Origin: Saccoglossus kowalevskii
Lineage: Eukaryota; Hemichordata; Enteropneusta; Harrimaniidae
NCBI RefSeq assembly: GCF_000003605.2
Contig: NW_003134841.1
Span: 373,664 to 392,077 of the forward strand
Length of the DNA: 18,414 nucleotides
Reading direction: 5' to 3'
Shown here: positions 9,033 through 17,921 of the stretch, in pieces
Layout: the number at the start of each line of letters is the position of its first letter
Numbering within the stretch: position 1 is the stretch's first letter
Position numbers and translations under genes: made by a program
The notes under the pieces: model-generated
The model's database searches: none
What the model was told of the DNA's origin: nothing
What the model saw: only the letters and a program-made list of their open reading frames with translations

Positions 9033-10058
9033 AAGTGCTACTTATTTATAGATTTCAATCATAGTATTTGAAAACTCCGTGTGACAAAATGCCAAAATAG
9101 ACATTTTGAAACCTATTCTAACAACATATTTTTTTAAAAACGTGAATCACCCATTTTATAAATTACAATTATTATAAATAACGTTAAATATGACGGCATA
9201 TGACGAGAAATAAATTTGAATGAAGGGCGGGGGTCAGTGGGGATAACTGTTTTAGAAATATTTATAAACATCTATGAAACCATTCCCGCTTTTGCATAAC
9301 TCAATTTCCCGTGTTGTCGTCATAGTAACTGCACAAAGTGGCTAGACATTTCAGTCAATGGCTATTTTTCGGTAAAAACAAATTGACTAGATATTGAGAA
9401 TAGTAACTTGGGAGATCTATTGACAAATATATAGAAAATTAACCAGTTGTATGTTTATTTTATTCATTAGCAACTCAAACAAAGCTTTAAATATAAAGTT
9501 AGGTAGAGTATTATAATCAGCACAGAAGCCTTTCTTAGCATCATTTATAAAACTACTTGTTCAAAGGGTAATAAGTGTTGTACAGATGGGTCATGCGACT
9601 ACCAAGTAAAGTGTGACAATTTCCACCTGGTTCACAGAAAGTCTTGATTTTCGAAAATTGTGAACAAATGTCGAGTATCAAAATAATCATTAACAGGTTT
9701 ATATAAAAATAGCACCAAAGTATTCGCGTCTGCTAGCTGTCTTACATCATTAATCATTTTATCATTATTAAAGATTTATTTTTTAGTAAAAATGTGGCCA
9801 TATCTGAGATTATTTTTATACAACAGTAAGTATATTTCAAATAAATGAAAACAAGACTATTCATAGTTGACGATGAAGTACTGTGATAGCTTATTATGAA
9901 TATTACAGAACAAAAATATAGTTTGGCTCAGAATTAGAATACAAAATCATTCTTCGTACATTTCCTTCATCAATCATCAAAACACTACAAGGAATATTTG
10001 TTATATACAACAAATATTGGTTTCAGCTCAGTTTGTATATGAAGAAAAATCGAATTAC
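9033..10058. other. AT-rich stretch, probably intron, no gene seen
   Basis: No exon-like open frame with paired splice sites. Holds a perfect 10-bp inverted repeat at 9993-10018. If segments A/B and C/D belong to one gene this would be intronic. Confidence 0.4.
9993..10018. repeat. Perfect 10-bp hairpin
   Basis: AATATTTGTT, loop ATATAC, AACAAATATT. All ten pairs match. Confidence 0.88.
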
Positions 10059-10132
10059 CTTTTTCTCACCATCACTTAAATTGTATCCAATAAAGATTGG
10101 CATATAAGGTAAATCATGTAATGGAAATATAC
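10059..10132 (-). CDS. Exon-like segment B, unknown protein, phase-matched to segment A
   Basis: Seventy-four bases between an excellent acceptor (TTTTGGTTTTCTAG) and a good donor (AAAAAG|GTAATT). In the frame set by segment A it encodes IFPLHDLPYMPIFIG followed by YNLSDGEKK, with no stop; the other two frames are closed. Both strong splice signals, phase agreement and a single open frame support a real coding exon. It ends in phase 0. No domain recognised. Confidence 0.45.
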
Positions 10133-10311
10133 CTAGAAAACCAAAAGGAACTAACATAATATAATGCAGGTAGAACTAGAACAATAATATGTATGACTAA
10201 AAATGACAAACTATTTCACTGTCTGCGACTGTAACTGTGTTCGAACATGTTTGCTATGATTTTGGCTGCCAGAAAACTCACGAGGAAACACACTTTCAAA
10301 CGTGTTAAAAC

Positions 10312-10417
10312 CTGACAGAGTCTGTTTGCAAAAATGTTCACCGTGGTCAACCATGGTGCTAAATCCTGGACTTCTCTCATAATACGATGAACCATGGCAA
10401 TTATGTTTGAACACAAT
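10312..10417 (-). CDS. Exon-like segment A, unknown protein
   Basis: An open stretch of 35 codons plus one base between a possible acceptor (TGTTAG at 10420-10418, with an in-frame stop overlapping it) and a donor CTGTCAG|GTTTTA at 10312/10311. Encoded pieces include NCHGSSYYERSPGF and MVDHGEHFCKQTLSG. An internal ATG at 10354 has an ideal ACCATGG context and could be a start. The phase (S, then G|) fits segment B exactly. It begins only 30 bases beyond the stop of the LRAT-family gene, so it is either the first exon of the next gene or part of an alternative 3' end. No family recognised. The same DNA is open in a second frame (10216-10416), which encodes a hydrophobic stretch. Confidence 0.4.
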
Positions 10418-10446
10418 CTAACATTTTAGAGCCATGCTCATTTTGG

Positions 10447-10678
10447 CTAGAATGCTGCTTGACTAAAATGTTGTAGGTGTTTGTAATTTGGCCCCAATTT
10501 ACAGTACAAGCAGAAATGTTCACAGTTGTTCACCAATAAATGATACTCCCCATCTACAGGCAGGCCCAAATTTAAACACTCTCTAGCTCGACGCAAAACA
10601 ACATCCACATGATCACTGAACACATGACAGCAGGTTCCACGTCTCTTAAAAAAGCAAACGATCCAGGGATAACCATAC
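10447..10678 (-). CDS. LRAT-family gene, exon 3 (catalytic cysteine, stop)
   Basis: Two hundred and thirty-two bases, from an acceptor TTTGTCTATAG to a TAG stop at 10449-10447. It encodes YGYPWIVCFFKRRGTC, then the helix DVVLRRARECLNLG, then EYHLLVNNCEHFCLYCKLG and a short tail ending SQAAF. NNCEHF is the diagnostic LRAT/NC motif and Cys131 the expected nucleophile. No consensus donor is seen between the motif and the stop, so I treat this as the terminal coding exon. No clear AATAAA was found just downstream on this strand, so the 3' end of the transcript is not fixed. Confidence 0.88.
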
Positions 10679-12174
10679 CTATAGACAAATTACAGGAAAC
10701 CATTATAACTCGTAAATAGGTTTAATGTTAGTAGTAAATATGGCAACATGAGATGGCACCAATTAAGTAGTACATTTTTAAAAAGCACTGCTCTGCCCAG
10801 AGTGCAACTTCAACAAATGATAGTCAGATACGTTATTTCGTATTCAGGATATTGAACTGTAAATTTATTTCTTGAAAGTTTGAATAATGATGAAAAACTT
10901 ATAATTGATACGTGTTCACACGAACAAATCCGATCCATGCTAAGTTTATAAATGGATACCTTGTTAATTTGCTTCTCAAAAAATAAAAATAAATGATAAA
11001 CTACACGTTACACATCACGTGTATACAAATTCATGAGATATGGACAAATGGCCATCTAATTGAGTATTTCTGGCAGATCACAAACATATAATATACCTAC
11101 AAGCCCAGCGACCGGTCTTGCAGCCTGTAGTCTATTTTACCGCGTTGAACCACTCATGAACAAAGTCATAGTGTATATACATTTTTACCACGGGTTGCTA
11201 GTGTCATCGGTGTGTTTTATATTCAATATAAATGAGGTCATTGCGAGGATACAGTACAGGGAACGAATTGACTGACGCCAGGGGTTTAGAGAATACTATG
11301 TATATATGTACATAATATGTAACATATACGACACTTTTACATTACAACTAATTTAATTAATTTCCACTGTATGGAAAAATATGCTTTCATGCCTTACAAT
11401 AATTGATTTCCAATTGCAGAAAACCTTTGAAATATTTATAAAATTGAGCGCTAATTTCCTGTCAAATATAAACAATTCCCAAGCCTCTTGCCATGTATTC
11501 TATTTTTCACAAACCTATATAATCGTATGTCCCCAATACTGCCTTCTCTAAATTCATCAAGAGACGTTATTCTAATCCTGGCTGTACTCTTAGATTTCCA
11601 CTCATCTGGAGTAAAATGTATGATTTGCCAAACACCTCCTTTTCTCCCCGCTACAATCCCTGAAATCAAATTATACACATTACTATTGTTACAAACATAA
11701 TTACAATATATAGTAATATATCTAGTATGGTACTGACTGTAATGTGTCCTTGTTGTATAATATACAGAATCTGTAATATACATGGATGGTGAGTGGTTGT
11801 CAACGGCGTAGTATTTACCATTGGTTAACAGTTGTTGATATACAGTGTTACTGTTTTAAACAATATTTTTGATTAAATCACTGTTTATTTTGTACTTAGT
11901 ATGCAAGTTTATTTTGAATACTCAATATGACCTGGTTGTTTCTGGTATTTAATACAAGTATTGTATTTGAAAGGAGGTGCCATTGAATAAATTTAAGAAT
12001 TATAGAGAACCAAAATACTTTTGTAACTATCTATCTTTCAACAAATACAATGTGTCGATTAGGTTATTTGAAAAAAAACATACCGTGATGCGAGTATAAA
12101 TACATTGTCTTCCATACATATATATGGTCTCCTGGGTTCAATTCACACTCGTTGATTTTATGGAACACGTCCAT
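10447..12174 (-). CDS. LRAT / H-rev107 (NC-domain) family protein, three exons, complete
   Basis: Spliced gene coding for 155 residues: exon 1 12174-12084, exon 2 11659-11515, exon 3 10678-10447. Phases agree at both junctions: G|GG makes Gly31 and AG|G makes Arg79. Seen in the protein: an N-terminal block with NPGDHIY (13-19) and YSHHG (27-31), then IIHFTP (43-48), SLDEF, FFKRRGTC, the helix VVLRRAREC, and LLVNNCEHFCLYCKLG near the end. By family knowledge, LRAT and HRASLS enzymes are permuted NlpC/P60-fold thiol acyltransferases or phospholipases with two His and one Cys; these align to His29, His45 and Cys131, all present. The likely role is acyl transfer or lipid hydrolysis through an acyl-cysteine intermediate; the substrate (retinol, phospholipid or other) cannot be told. 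Only about 20 residues follow the cysteine motif and no C-terminal membrane anchor is seen, unlike mammalian LRAT or PLAAT proteins. Its layout looks closest to the plant/invertebrate NC-domain type. The start has an in-frame TGA two codons upstream. Confidence 0.9.
11515..11659 (-). CDS. LRAT-family gene, exon 2 (second catalytic histidine)
   Basis: One hundred and forty-five bases. The acceptor is a TTTGATTTCAG tract; the donor is ATATAG|GTTTGT, weaker than consensus. It encodes the continuation GIVAGRKGGVWQIIHFTP, in which IIH aligns with the VIH/VVH strand holding the second family histidine (His45), then an SLDEFREGS segment typical of invertebrate and plant NC-domain proteins, ending DIRLY. 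The open frame runs past both splice sites (11451-11783), so the raw ORF alone hides the true exon ends; the phase match with exons 1 and 3 fixes them. Confidence 0.88.
12084..12174 (-). CDS. LRAT-family gene, exon 1 (start codon and first catalytic histidine)
   Basis: Ninety-one bases: 30 codons plus the first base of Gly31. It opens with ATG at 12174-12172, preceded two codons earlier by an in-frame TGA, so this is the only usable start in the frame. It encodes MDVFHKINEC, then ELNPGDHIYVW and MYLYSHH. The segment aligns with the LRAT H-box, in which PGDHIY leads to a strand and the first catalytic His (His29 here). The donor reads ACG|GTATGT, a good U2-type 5' splice site. Confidence 0.88.
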
Positions 12175-12180
12175 TTGTCA

Positions 12181-12240
12181 CAAGTCGGGTGTTTCACCAG
12201 TAAGACAACAACTACAAAAGAAAACTGCAAACGTATAATT
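12181..12240 (-). promoter_or_regulatory. Probable 5' UTR splice acceptor upstream of the LRAT-family start
   Basis: On the minus strand a pyrimidine-rich tract (GCAGTTTTCTTTTGTAG) ends in AG at 12212, with 37 bases between it and the ATG at 12174. This is a good 3' splice site and would make the transcript start lie further upstream in a non-coding exon. No TATA box or initiator could be assigned. Confidence 0.35.
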
Positions 12241-12589
12241 ATCAAAACTCGTATCACAAGTGATTCTTAGCACAGCTAGTACACCCATATTCAAGTTTCA
12301 CATTCCTTTAATAATATTGGGTTATTGACAAAATACTGGAAGTTCTGGTATACTAGTATCTTTTTGAACCAACGTTTCAAAAAGCTTTCAAGTGTATCAC
12401 TGTCTTTGTAGTTCGTCGCCAATGAAATCAACAAGTGTCAAATAACGTTTAGTGAATGCAGATCATGGAAATGATTACATAATATACTTCAGTATTCATA
12501 GTAACATGCTTGCTGATAATAATAGTATTGCCTGCGAATATGTAGAAATGAGACAAAATAGTCCCTTGACAATTTCAGTAAACAAGTTT

Positions 12590-12640
12590 GTCACGAGCTT
12601 GAGTGGCATATTGTGGAGGACACCACTCAATACTCGTGAC
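12590..12640. repeat. Long interrupted hairpin
   Basis: GTCACGAG-CT-TGAGTGG (12590-12606) pairs with CCACTCA-ATA-CTCGTGAC (12623-12640): 8 plus 7 base pairs, separated by a 2x3 internal loop, around a 16-base terminal loop. It is much more GC-rich than its surroundings. The plus-strand ORF at 12452-12715 runs through it and is not convincing as a gene. Confidence 0.85.
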
Positions 12641-12726
12641 TGCGTTTTTTTATCCTTCAAAAACAGGGTTACATTATTGGATCCCTCAAAACTAACCGAA
12701 TTAAAATTTTCCTGATGAGGATAGTA

Positions 12727-12911
12727 CAGTGGCGGCGGTCGAAAATCAAGCTGAAACCCTTTGTGTCAGCAAACTTTGCCCCTCAAAATGCGTCCAGAGG
12801 GTCTAGATTTTTCAAGGGAGGATGCCCCAGTACCCCCTAGTAAGGTCGCGTCTTCGGCGCATGGTGGGCAGTTCTCGCCCTTTCATGCACAATTACGTGC
12901 CGCAGTCTCTG
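12727..12911. mobile_element. Small non-autonomous DNA transposon, hAT-like MITE (older copy)
   Basis: Begins CAGTGGCGGCGG and ends CCGCAGTCTCTG; the termini pair at 9 of 12 positions. Both ends are flanked by TAGTA (12722-12726 and 12912-12916), a possible 5-bp target-site duplication. The interior holds the GAGGATGCCCCAGTACCCCC block and the neighbouring TTCGGCGCATGG found in widespread animal repeats (from memory). It encodes nothing. Confidence 0.55.
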
Positions 12912-13030
12912 TAGTATTGTGGATACAAAATGTGTACAAAATAATAGATTTAATATCAAAATATCACGTACAGTAAATAATTTACAAACAATACAATGAA
13001 TAACAATAAAGACAATAAATACCACTACAG

Positions 13031-13176
13031 CAGTGGCGGATTCAGAGGGTGGGGGGCATGCCCCCCGAAAAGCATGAAAATGCATCTGGATTACGCATAG
13101 CTTCTCTGTGATGTATGCTCCGTAAATTTTAAGCGAAGCCTGGAACCTCCAAAACATTTTGTTGGATCCGCCCCTG
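13031..13176. mobile_element. hAT-type MITE with 8-bp target-site duplication
   Basis: A 146-bp element starting CAGTGGCGGATTCA and ending TGGATCCGCCCCTG; the terminal inverted repeats agree at 12 of 14 positions. It is flanked by an exact 8-bp duplication CACTACAG (13023-13030 and 13177-13184). Eight-base duplications and CAG...CTG ends are typical of the hAT superfamily. A 16-base palindrome GGGGGGCATGCCCCCC lies inside. It has no coding capacity, so it must have been moved by a transposase from elsewhere. Confidence 0.82.
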
Positions 13177-13699
13177 CACTACAGCCTCCGAGATTTCCGA
13201 TACTAATGTGAATGTGTGTATGAAAAAAGTAACGATACTGGTAACAAATGCCATGGTATTTGTAGTCAGCCAGCAGTGCTTGCTATCGATATAAAATCGT
13301 AGATTCCCTTGTCGGAAAAAGGGTCCTCAATTAGCACGCTGTTTATTAGCTTGATATGGTAAAGCCCTCTCGGTCAGTCTGCATGGCCCAAGTCTCTTCA
13401 GAACTTGCAGGGAGGGATGATGACATCCGTCACCAAAGAACGACTGCCTCTATGTGTGCTTCCAATTCTACCGGATTTTCTCTAGGAGTTCAGGAGTGGG
13501 GTCAAAGGTTATGTCAACCTTTCATTCCAGTAATCAGGTCAATGAACCTGTCTCCCTAATTTGGCAATGAATCGGCAAAATTAGTTTCCTCTAAAATTTG
13601 GCAATCATTCTCAACTTCCTTCAGCCAAGTTAGTAATACATCTTTGCATATACGCCGTTTTCTTTAAGCACATGCTTATAAACTACAATGTTTTGACAG

Positions 13700-13790
13700 G
13701 AGCATGGCTCGGTGACTGCAAAGTGTGCGTATGCACAAATCTTCCTACCTGGCTGTATAATCACATCATCTGGAGGTTTTACATCTATAG
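13700..13790 (+). CDS. Exon-like segment with strong splice sites on the plus strand (antisense alternative)
   Basis: Flanked by an acceptor ACAATGTTTTGACAG and a donor TCTATAG|GTAAGC, both strong. The 30 codons plus one base encode EHGSVTAKCAYAQIFLPG then CIITSSGGFTSI. On the opposite strand, from an acceptor CTTACCTATAG at 13785, a frame of 50 codons runs to a stop at 13630 (VKPPDDVIIQPGRKICAYAH, then FAVTEPCSCQN and on) and looks equally protein-like. The plus reading has both splice sites; the minus reading would need to be a last exon. Function unknown. Confidence 0.3.
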
Positions 13791-13819
13791 GTAAGCGGGA
13801 TATACTAATTGTGATATAT

Positions 13820-13960
13820 TTTAAGCCATTGGGGTCAACTCTTCGTGGGCTTTGTGATGGCACTGACCTCCACCTCTTTTGGGCGACCAGCCGAGCTATC
13901 AAAGGCTCTTACGGATAAGCACCCGAGCCGCTCACCACTAGATCAGAGGCCGCTAGACTA
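13820..13960 (-). mobile_element. Possible tRNA-derived SINE fragment
   Basis: On the minus strand GATAGCTCGGCTGG (13885-13900) looks like a tRNA D-arm / RNA polymerase III A box, and GAGTTGACCCC (13831-13841) could be a degraded B box 45 bases downstream. Just upstream, GATCTAGTGGTGAGCGG also looks tRNA-like. No cloverleaf could be drawn, so this is not a functional tRNA gene. Confidence 0.3.
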
Positions 13961-16003
13961 AACATGTTTTGTTTCACTTTACACTATTTACAGTCTATTG
14001 CAGTTAACAAACTAAACAGCATCTCAAAGTTGATGGCTAAGGCTAATGAAATGTCAATTCAACCAGATTTCATCCTACAAACTCATGGCGTGTTTTTGAT
14101 TTCCTAGATCACTGGTGAAACTTTCAACGTCACGGGAAACAACAATTCGTTCACCGAACACTCACCAGTACTCACAATGCGTCACAAACGCCCACTGCAT
14201 GACCCCGATTCCGACTAGACAATGCATTTCCACAGAACTTGCATGGGTGTTCGAATTCAGAAAGTTGTTGTCATCGTACATGAATTCTCAATAGGTTGAT
14301 AATCATATACCAGCAACGCGGATATATCAGAAATACTACGTTGTATGTAATATGGCGCTGTGTACCAGCTGATTGGCAACTAACAAATAAGTAGGTGGTA
14401 CTGTTATACGTCTTATTATAGAACTTAGGTAATAATGATACAACGTCATGGCGTCGTCCTCACGTTTCCGAAGCCTGGAAGTTATTTCACTCGAGACGCA
14501 ATGAATGCATGCTGTATTTTCGAATACACCTCATCACTCGTGAACATAACTTCCATACGCCACACATTTCTAGGCTATAGCGTTCTGTCGTATAATTAAA
14601 TTATGAAATTCCACAGGTTGCTCTAGCGAATGAATAATAATTACACTTAATTATTTAAATTCACCTTTTCGCTACCGTTTAGGAAGTAACATTGGCATTG
14701 GCTTACCATTTATACGTCTTAGGATACGAGTCAAACATATGCCAACTTTTGACGGCCTCGGTGTTGAGTGGCTTCAATCGAGTAACGGGGACTGTAATTT
14801 TTAGCACTAATTTCATTATGTGTATGTGTTATCTTCCACGAGACACTATATTAATAGGTTGATTGTATGTAAAAAAAAAACCACTTACTAGATGTATTCT
14901 GCAAGATAGTTTCTGTACGTCTCAACAGGAACTGCTAGAGTTATTTTGTTGTCATACTGCTATGTATAACTTACTTCTTTGTAAATGGGGAATTTTGTGA
15001 CTCACACTTGTTTGCATTGTAACACCAAGGCCACGCATTTTATTTAACAGTCAACAGAACAACGTTGCTAAGCGAATGTGTACTTAAGGAAAGAACCACC
15101 ATTGCAGTTGCGAATACCACAAGATATTGCCTAATTCACGACATATTTGTAACAACCGCACCCTACTAGTATTATTTTACCTGCTTCATTCAGGTCGTAA
15201 TTTTTAAACATCGAAATATGTTTTAAGCATCGGAGAGATTTTCTCACCCTTACCTTGAACTCCTTGCCTTACATACAACGGCTATAGTAAGCAGCAACAG
15301 TTGTCTATATTGACATGAATTGACGTGACACCGATAAGTGTCATACGACAAGTTTCGTTTTGAGAAGGATCGACAAAACTTTCGTGTTCATTTTTGGCGT
15401 ATTTATGTATTTCTGAAAATTAAATTTTCTCATGCATTTCTTTTGAACTCAAAATAGCCAACAGTCTATATCCTTATCGCAATATATTGTTATTTGTCAA
15501 TTTCACTTGACAGGAGTGTTTAACCTTTCTGTGTGTTATTCACCTCTGTGGCCTACTTCTAAACATGAGCAACTTTGGTTAAATCACTGAGCGGCGTGGG
15601 CAATTTTTACGCCGTATGGTTGCGTCAACATCTGTTTTGCCTTCTTTAGTTTTAATTTCTGTAAAAAAAAAATGAATAAAAGTATTAGGTCGTTTATTAC
15701 TTACATTCCGAATTAGAAATCATATGTGCAATTTATTTGTTGTAAGGCCGGGCCAAAATAGAACGTTTTGCTATCACGATAAAGAATGAAATAATTAATT
15801 TTCATAAGCCGATAAATTTATTCTAGAAACGATTTCTCTATCTCATTTAATTCGCACATTATCCTGCTTAAGCAATAAATTTATCTCTTTCATTTGTGCT
15901 GTGGAATTTGTATGTCTAATCTAATTTGTCTCAATACATGCAGCCCAAACATTTAACAAAACATTAAATTTGCTTCATCTTGTTACCACTCTCCCTGTGA
16001 CCG
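13961..16003. other. No gene identified
   Basis: About 2 kb without a recognisable exon, tRNA or transposon end. A short frame MASSSRFRSLEVISLETQ begins at an ATG near 14448 but stops after 18 codons with no clear donor. A small hairpin TGACAC-CGATAA-GTGTCA lies near 15327-15344. Confidence 0.5.
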
Positions 16004-16214
16004 GTGATGACACAGTTTGCAAGTAGCGGCAACAGAGTTCGCAAAACGGCCAATACCAGCACTGCCGATGGAGAAGACGTTCATAAATCAGTCAACTGCC
16101 TTTATATTCTACCGTTCAATGCAGTGAGGTCAACAAGTTTAATTGGCACGGCATTCTGGAGACATAACAATGTTGTTACATCATAACAGCTTTAACAGAC
16201 TGTTTCGCTTTCAG

Positions 16215-16367
16215 GGTTGTGTGAGTTGTAATCATCAGCACCGCCATCGTACCTCAACCTTGCAAGCTTTCTGCTTCTTGACATGGCGTATTCCTGAGGT
16301 TTCCACACACGTCGGTCCTAACATGCAAAAGTTTGTCCAAAAAATCGTTAATAATTTCAATACTTAA
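16215..16367 (+). CDS. Possible terminal exon, unknown protein
   Basis: Acceptor GTTTCGCTTTCAG precedes an open frame of 50 codons and a TAA. It encodes GCVSCNHQHRHRTSTLQAF, then LTWRIPEVSTHVGPN and a tail ending VNNFNT. AATAAA occurs at 16417-16422, about 50 bases past the stop. The Cys/His-rich start is unusual, but no domain is recognised. It could be chance. Confidence 0.2.
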   Translation, partial: GCVSCNHQHRHRTSTLQAFCFLTWRIPEVSTHVGPNMQKFVQKIVNNFNT

Positions 16368-16653
16368 ACAATGACAGATCCTATCATTTAAAATTAAAGC
16401 GAATCTCTGTAATTGAAATAAAATTGCAGTGGTTTATGTTTTTTGTTAATTTTAACTGTAGTGTATAGGCATTTGAAATTCTTAAAATTAAAGCCCATGG
16501 AGGCCATTCTTGAAAGGGGGTAACGAACGAACATCTCTAACCTCTGGCTATTTTTCAAAGCTATGACGTATGACTTTCTGATCACGTTCGTATACGCCAT
16601 TGTACATAACCATTCATGCAGGCTGGCATTGTGTACTACTAGTATAAACTCAC

Positions 16654-16744
16654 CTTTTATATGCAAAATGAGCTTTTCGGAACTTGGGTAAGAACCTTCT
16701 GCGTTTGAACCACAGTATTCTGACAGTCGGACGCCCAAGTACAT
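16654..16744 (-). CDS. Possible first exon ending at a consensus donor, unknown protein
   Basis: From ATG at 16744, 30 codons plus one base run to AAAAG|GTGAGT, a near-perfect donor. It encodes MYLGVRLSEYCGSNAEG then SYPSSEKLILHIK. The frame is open a further eight codons upstream of the ATG into a repeat-like GATCATAAGCCC motif, which lowers confidence. No downstream partner exon was found. Confidence 0.2.
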
Positions 16745-16751
16745 TGAAGTA

Positions 16752-16833
16752 CCCCGATCATAAGCCCCTCACAGAATATGTATAAACCCACCCCTCTGTT
16801 TTACGATTTGAGGGCATCCCCGATTATAAGCCC
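16752..16833. repeat. Repeated CCCCGATTATAAGCCC motif
   Basis: CCCCGATCATAAGCCC (16752-16767) and CCCCGATTATAAGCCC (16818-16833) are 15/16 identical, 66 bases apart and in the same orientation, with a related AAACCCACCCCTCTG between them. It looks like a degraded piece of an interspersed repeat. Confidence 0.7.
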
Positions 16834-16859
16834 AGGGTGTTTTACCGGGCGTCGACGAC

Positions 16860-17740
16860 ATAAGTACACAACATGGTTCGCACCCTTTCTATTCTGCTAT
16901 TGTGTTTATTATATTTACTCAGGATGAACCCCGATGTTGCAATACTGAATTAATTCATATTTCTTGAGTAGTAGCTTTCGAAACGCCAAAAATGTCATCT
17001 TCAAGTCATGAAATCTGGTCATTGGACATAGTTTTACTTAATCGTCTCCATTGAGACTATAATAGACTGGCACAGTCTGGGCGATATTTCTTTTTAAATT
17101 TAAAATTAAATAAAAAAAATAGCGAAATGCAGTAGTTAACGCGAAATCACCCAGACTGGACGTTTTTGCCGCGCCCTCTGTGGTGAGAGCAATACCTAGT
17201 GTGTTTTCCTGGGTTACAGTGAAGCGCGATCTGTACAGAAGACCCACAATGTTTACCTCATTATGCAGCGTGCACGCCTCCACTCCTTTTCACTGCATAT
17301 CATGAATAAATAATAGCAACAGATTCGCTGCAAATAAGGCGAGTCTGTGGTGGTTTCGCGTTCACCCCACCTTTCGCAAAACTATTTTTTCCAATTTTTT
17401 TAACTGAAAAAAATCACCACAGCTGGGCCAGTCTAAGACTATAACGAATGGGATGTAAACGACGTTGGCTGTTGGCGACCGTGAAAAATGTTTAAATACT
17501 CCCTCCACACACAGTTTAGCTTTCGAAAATTGCGAATCACCAGTTTGTAGGGAAAAATCACCATTTGCAACAGATCGCATTTTATGGCTTTAGAAATCAA
17601 TTATATATAGTAAACAATATCTTATCAAGTGTTATACAAATGTTTTAAATTTGATTTTGAATAGTGGACATTTCCCACAGACTTGGTCAAAGGCACTGAT
17701 TTGTCCAATTTTAAAGAAAGGTAAGTAGTTTAGGACACAC
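16860..17740. other. No gene identified; two unconvincing minus-strand ORFs
   Basis: Minus-strand frames at 17038-17283 and 17362-17580 are open but have no splice partners and no recognisable domain. The sequence includes GCGCCCTCTGTGG near 17171, a motif common in animal interspersed repeats. Confidence 0.4.
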
Positions 17741-17844
17741 TATAGGGACGACCATGAGGGCGCTGTTCATAGAAATTCGTGCATAAATTAGCATAAATGG
17801 CCGTAAAAGGATTAATTTGAATGATGACGTCACAATGGGATATT

Positions 17845-17921
17845 GTGAATACATTTGCATACATGAAATTGATTTGAATACGAGGTCGCGTCGAGGTCAT
17901 CGTGAATACATTTGCATACAT
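17845..17921 (+). repeat. Exact 20-bp direct repeat
   Basis: GTGAATACATTTGCATACAT occurs at 17845-17864 and again at 17902-17921, 57 bases apart start to start. Between them CGAGGTC is also repeated (17881-17887 and 17892-17898). Confidence 0.9.

Noticed and set aside
10216-10416. Hydrophobic minus-strand frame as a membrane anchor of the LRAT-family protein
   Set aside because: The exon 3 frame stops at 10447 and no donor links exon 3 to this frame.
11488-11700. 70-codon plus-strand frame
   Set aside because: Antisense shadow of LRAT-family exon 2.
11451-11783. 110-codon minus-strand frame as a stand-alone gene
   Set aside because: Only the middle (11515-11659) is coding; the ends run past good splice sites into introns, as shown by phase agreement with exons 1 and 3.
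12452-12715. 87-codon plus-strand frame
   Set aside because: Runs through the 12590-12640 hairpin, has no splice partners or recognisable motif.
12837-13157. 106-codon minus-strand frame
   Set aside because: Spans parts of two MITEs; amino acid content follows the repeat sequence.
16004-16186. 60-codon plus-strand frame
   Set aside because: Looks mildly protein-like but has neither a clear acceptor nor a good donor, and is out of frame with 16215-16367.
17038-17580. Two minus-strand ORFs of 81 and 72 codons
   Set aside because: No splice partners, no domains, and unremarkable composition.
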